DNA from: an uncultured Clostridia bacterium
GTDB taxonomy: Bacteria > Bacillota > Clostridia > Lachnospirales > Lachnospiraceae
Assembly (NCBI GenBank): GCA_946620335.1
Contig: CAMONF010000208.1
Location: 1-6,393 of the forward strand
Direction of reading: 5' to 3'
DNA: 6,393 bases
The translations under genes were made by a program, and so were the position numbers. The notes beneath the pieces are model-generated. The model was not told the origin of the DNA. It saw only the letters and a program-made list of their open reading frames with translations, and made no database searches. Below are positions 5,187 to 6,393 of the stretch, piece after piece. The stretch's first letter is position 1. Each line of letters starts with the position of its first letter.

Positions 5187-6393
5187 ATGGCAAAAACTGG
5201 CAAGTTATCCATCAACAGCGAAAACATGCTGCCGATCATCAAAAAATGGCTCTATTCCGACCACGACATCTTCGTCCGTGAGCAGGTGGCCAACGCCTCC
5301 GACGCCATCACCAAGCTGAAGAAGCTGGAGGGCATCGGCGAGTACAGGCCCGAGGAAGGCCACAAGTATGTGATCCAGGTCATCGTGGACCAGGACGAGA
5401 AGACCCTTTCCTTCATCGACAACGGCATCGGCATGACGGCCGAGGAAGTGGAGAAGTACATCACCCAGATCGCCTTCTCCGGCGCATCCGAGTTCCTGAA
5501 GAAGTATGAGGGCAAGACGGACAAGGACCAGATCATCGGTCATTTTGGCCTGGGCTTCTACAGCGCCTTCATGGTCGCCGACCGCGTCTCCATCGATACC
5601 CTGAGCTATCTGCCGGGCGCCGAGCCGGTCCACTGGGAGAGCGACGGCGTGTCCGAGTACACCATCGAGAAGGGCAACCGTGAGGAGATCGGTACGGAGA
5701 TCACCCTCTATCTGAACGACGACTGCCTCGAGTTCGCCAACGAGTACCGGGTCCGGGAGATCCTGACCAAGTACTGCTCCTTCATGCCCACCGAGATCTA
5801 TCTGACGGACGAGAGCGACGCCGCCGTAAAGCGCGAGGAGACTGAGGACGAGAACCGCAGGATCCGCAACGAGAAGAACCTGAGCGACAAGATCGAGAAG
5901 GCTAAGAAGGAAGCTGAGGAGAAGGGCGAGACCTTCGACGAGCAGGCCGTCCGCGACGCTTTTGTCCCGGAGACCAAGCCGGTCCCGCAGCCCATCAACG
6001 ACGTGAACCCGCTCTGGACCAGACGCGCCTCCGAGTGCACGGACGATGAGTACAAGGCCTTCTACCGCAAGGTCTTCAACGACTACAAGGAGCCGCTCTT
6101 CTGGATCCACCTGAACACGGAGTTCCCCTTCAACCTCCGCGGCATCCTCTATTTCCCGCGGATCAACATCGAGTACGACACCCTGGAGTCGGCCATCAAG
6201 CTCTACAACAACCAGGTCTTCATCGCCGACAACATCAAGGAAGTCATCCCCGAGTTCCTCATGACCATGAAGGGCGTCATCGACTGCCCGGACCTGCCGC
6301 TCAACGTCTCCAGAAGCGCGCTGCAGAACGACGGGACCGTCAAGAAGATCTGTGATTACATTTCCCGCAAGGTGGCGGACAAGCTTTCCGGCA
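5187..6393 (+). CDS. htpG: Molecular chaperone HtpG (bacterial Hsp90), N-terminal and most of middle domain
   Basis: The first 402 codons are seen; the frame is open at the window edge, and the family is usually about 620-640 residues. HtpG is a cytosolic ATP-dependent dimeric chaperone that remodels client proteins with DnaK. The GHKL ATPase motifs are in order: REQVANASDA with Glu32 and Asn36, DNGIGM with Asp78, the lid motif GHFGLGFYSAF (118-128), and GTEITL (169-174). The middle domain begins with LWTR at 276 and includes LPLNVSR, whose Arg376 corresponds to the Arg that contacts the ATP gamma-phosphate. Between the two domains is a long charged linker (about 208-275) rich in Glu, Lys and Arg, longer than in E. 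coli HtpG. The start at 5187 follows AGAAGAGG (5171-5178). It is preceded by its own sigma-A promoter and a CIRCE operator, so it is probably heat-induced through HrcA. Confidence 0.97.
   Translation, partial: MAKTGKLSINSENMLPIIKKWLYSDHDIFVREQVANASDAITKLKKLEGIGEYRPEEGHKYVIQVIVDQDEKTLSFIDNGIGMTAEEVEKYITQIAFSGASEFLKKYEGKTDKDQIIGHFGLGFYSAFMVADRVSIDTLSYLPGAEPVHWESDGVSEYTIEKGNREEIGTEITLYLNDDCLEFANEYRVREILTKYCSFMPTEIYLTDESDAAVKREETEDENRRIRNEKNLSDKIEKAKKEAEEKGETFDEQAVRDAFVPETKPVPQPINDVNPLWTRRASECTDDEYKAFYRKVFNDYKEPLFWIHLNTEFPFNLRGILYFPRINIEYDTLESAIKLYNNQVFIADNIKEVIPEFLMTMKGVIDCPDLPLNVSRSALQNDGTVKKICDYISRKVADKLSG

Noticed and set aside
5205..6110. 301-codon frame on the minus strand opposite htpG
   Set aside because: It is a shadow of htpG, with the same low-complexity Val/Leu/Asp composition and no ribosome binding site or known motif.

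Overview
The window looks like chromosomal DNA of a GC-rich member of the Firmicutes (Clostridia, possibly a gut Lachnospiraceae or relative). The support is the clostridial style of the GlnRS and HtpG proteins, strong AGGAGG ribosome binding sites, a CIRCE heat-shock operator, and intrinsic terminators with T-tracts. The taxonomic call is inference, since no rRNA or other marker is present.

Layout from left to right. (1) Bases 1-690, plus strand, are the C-terminal third or so of a glycoside hydrolase family 31 enzyme. (2) A 36-bp-arm, nearly perfect hairpin at 712-786 lies between this gene and a convergent minus-strand gene. (3) Bases 809-1540, minus strand, encode a small three-helix membrane protein with a C-terminal SHOCT-like domain. 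(4) Bases 1541-1862 form a divergent promoter region with an AT-rich centre. (5) Bases 1863-4551, plus strand, form a probable operon. It holds glutaminyl-tRNA synthetase (glnS), a HAD-superfamily phosphatase starting 6 bp after glnS, and an 87-residue very acidic protein of unknown function. (6) The end of the acidic gene runs into four tandem 58-bp units (4522-4753), followed by a strong terminator (4821-4871). (7) Bases 5026-5089 hold a CIRCE operator and a sigma-A promoter driving htpG (Hsp90). The htpG gene starts at 5187 and leaves the window at its right edge.

The genes do not form one pathway. They combine a carbohydrate enzyme, a translation operon and a heat-shock chaperone. No mobile element genes, CRISPR array, tRNA or rRNA were seen. 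I found no complete new multi-gene system. The points most worth a second look are the 58-bp tandem repeat that copies the end of a gene, the position of CIRCE upstream of the -35 box of htpG, the long palindrome at 712-786, the SHOCT membrane protein, and the diverged KMSKS motif in GlnRS.
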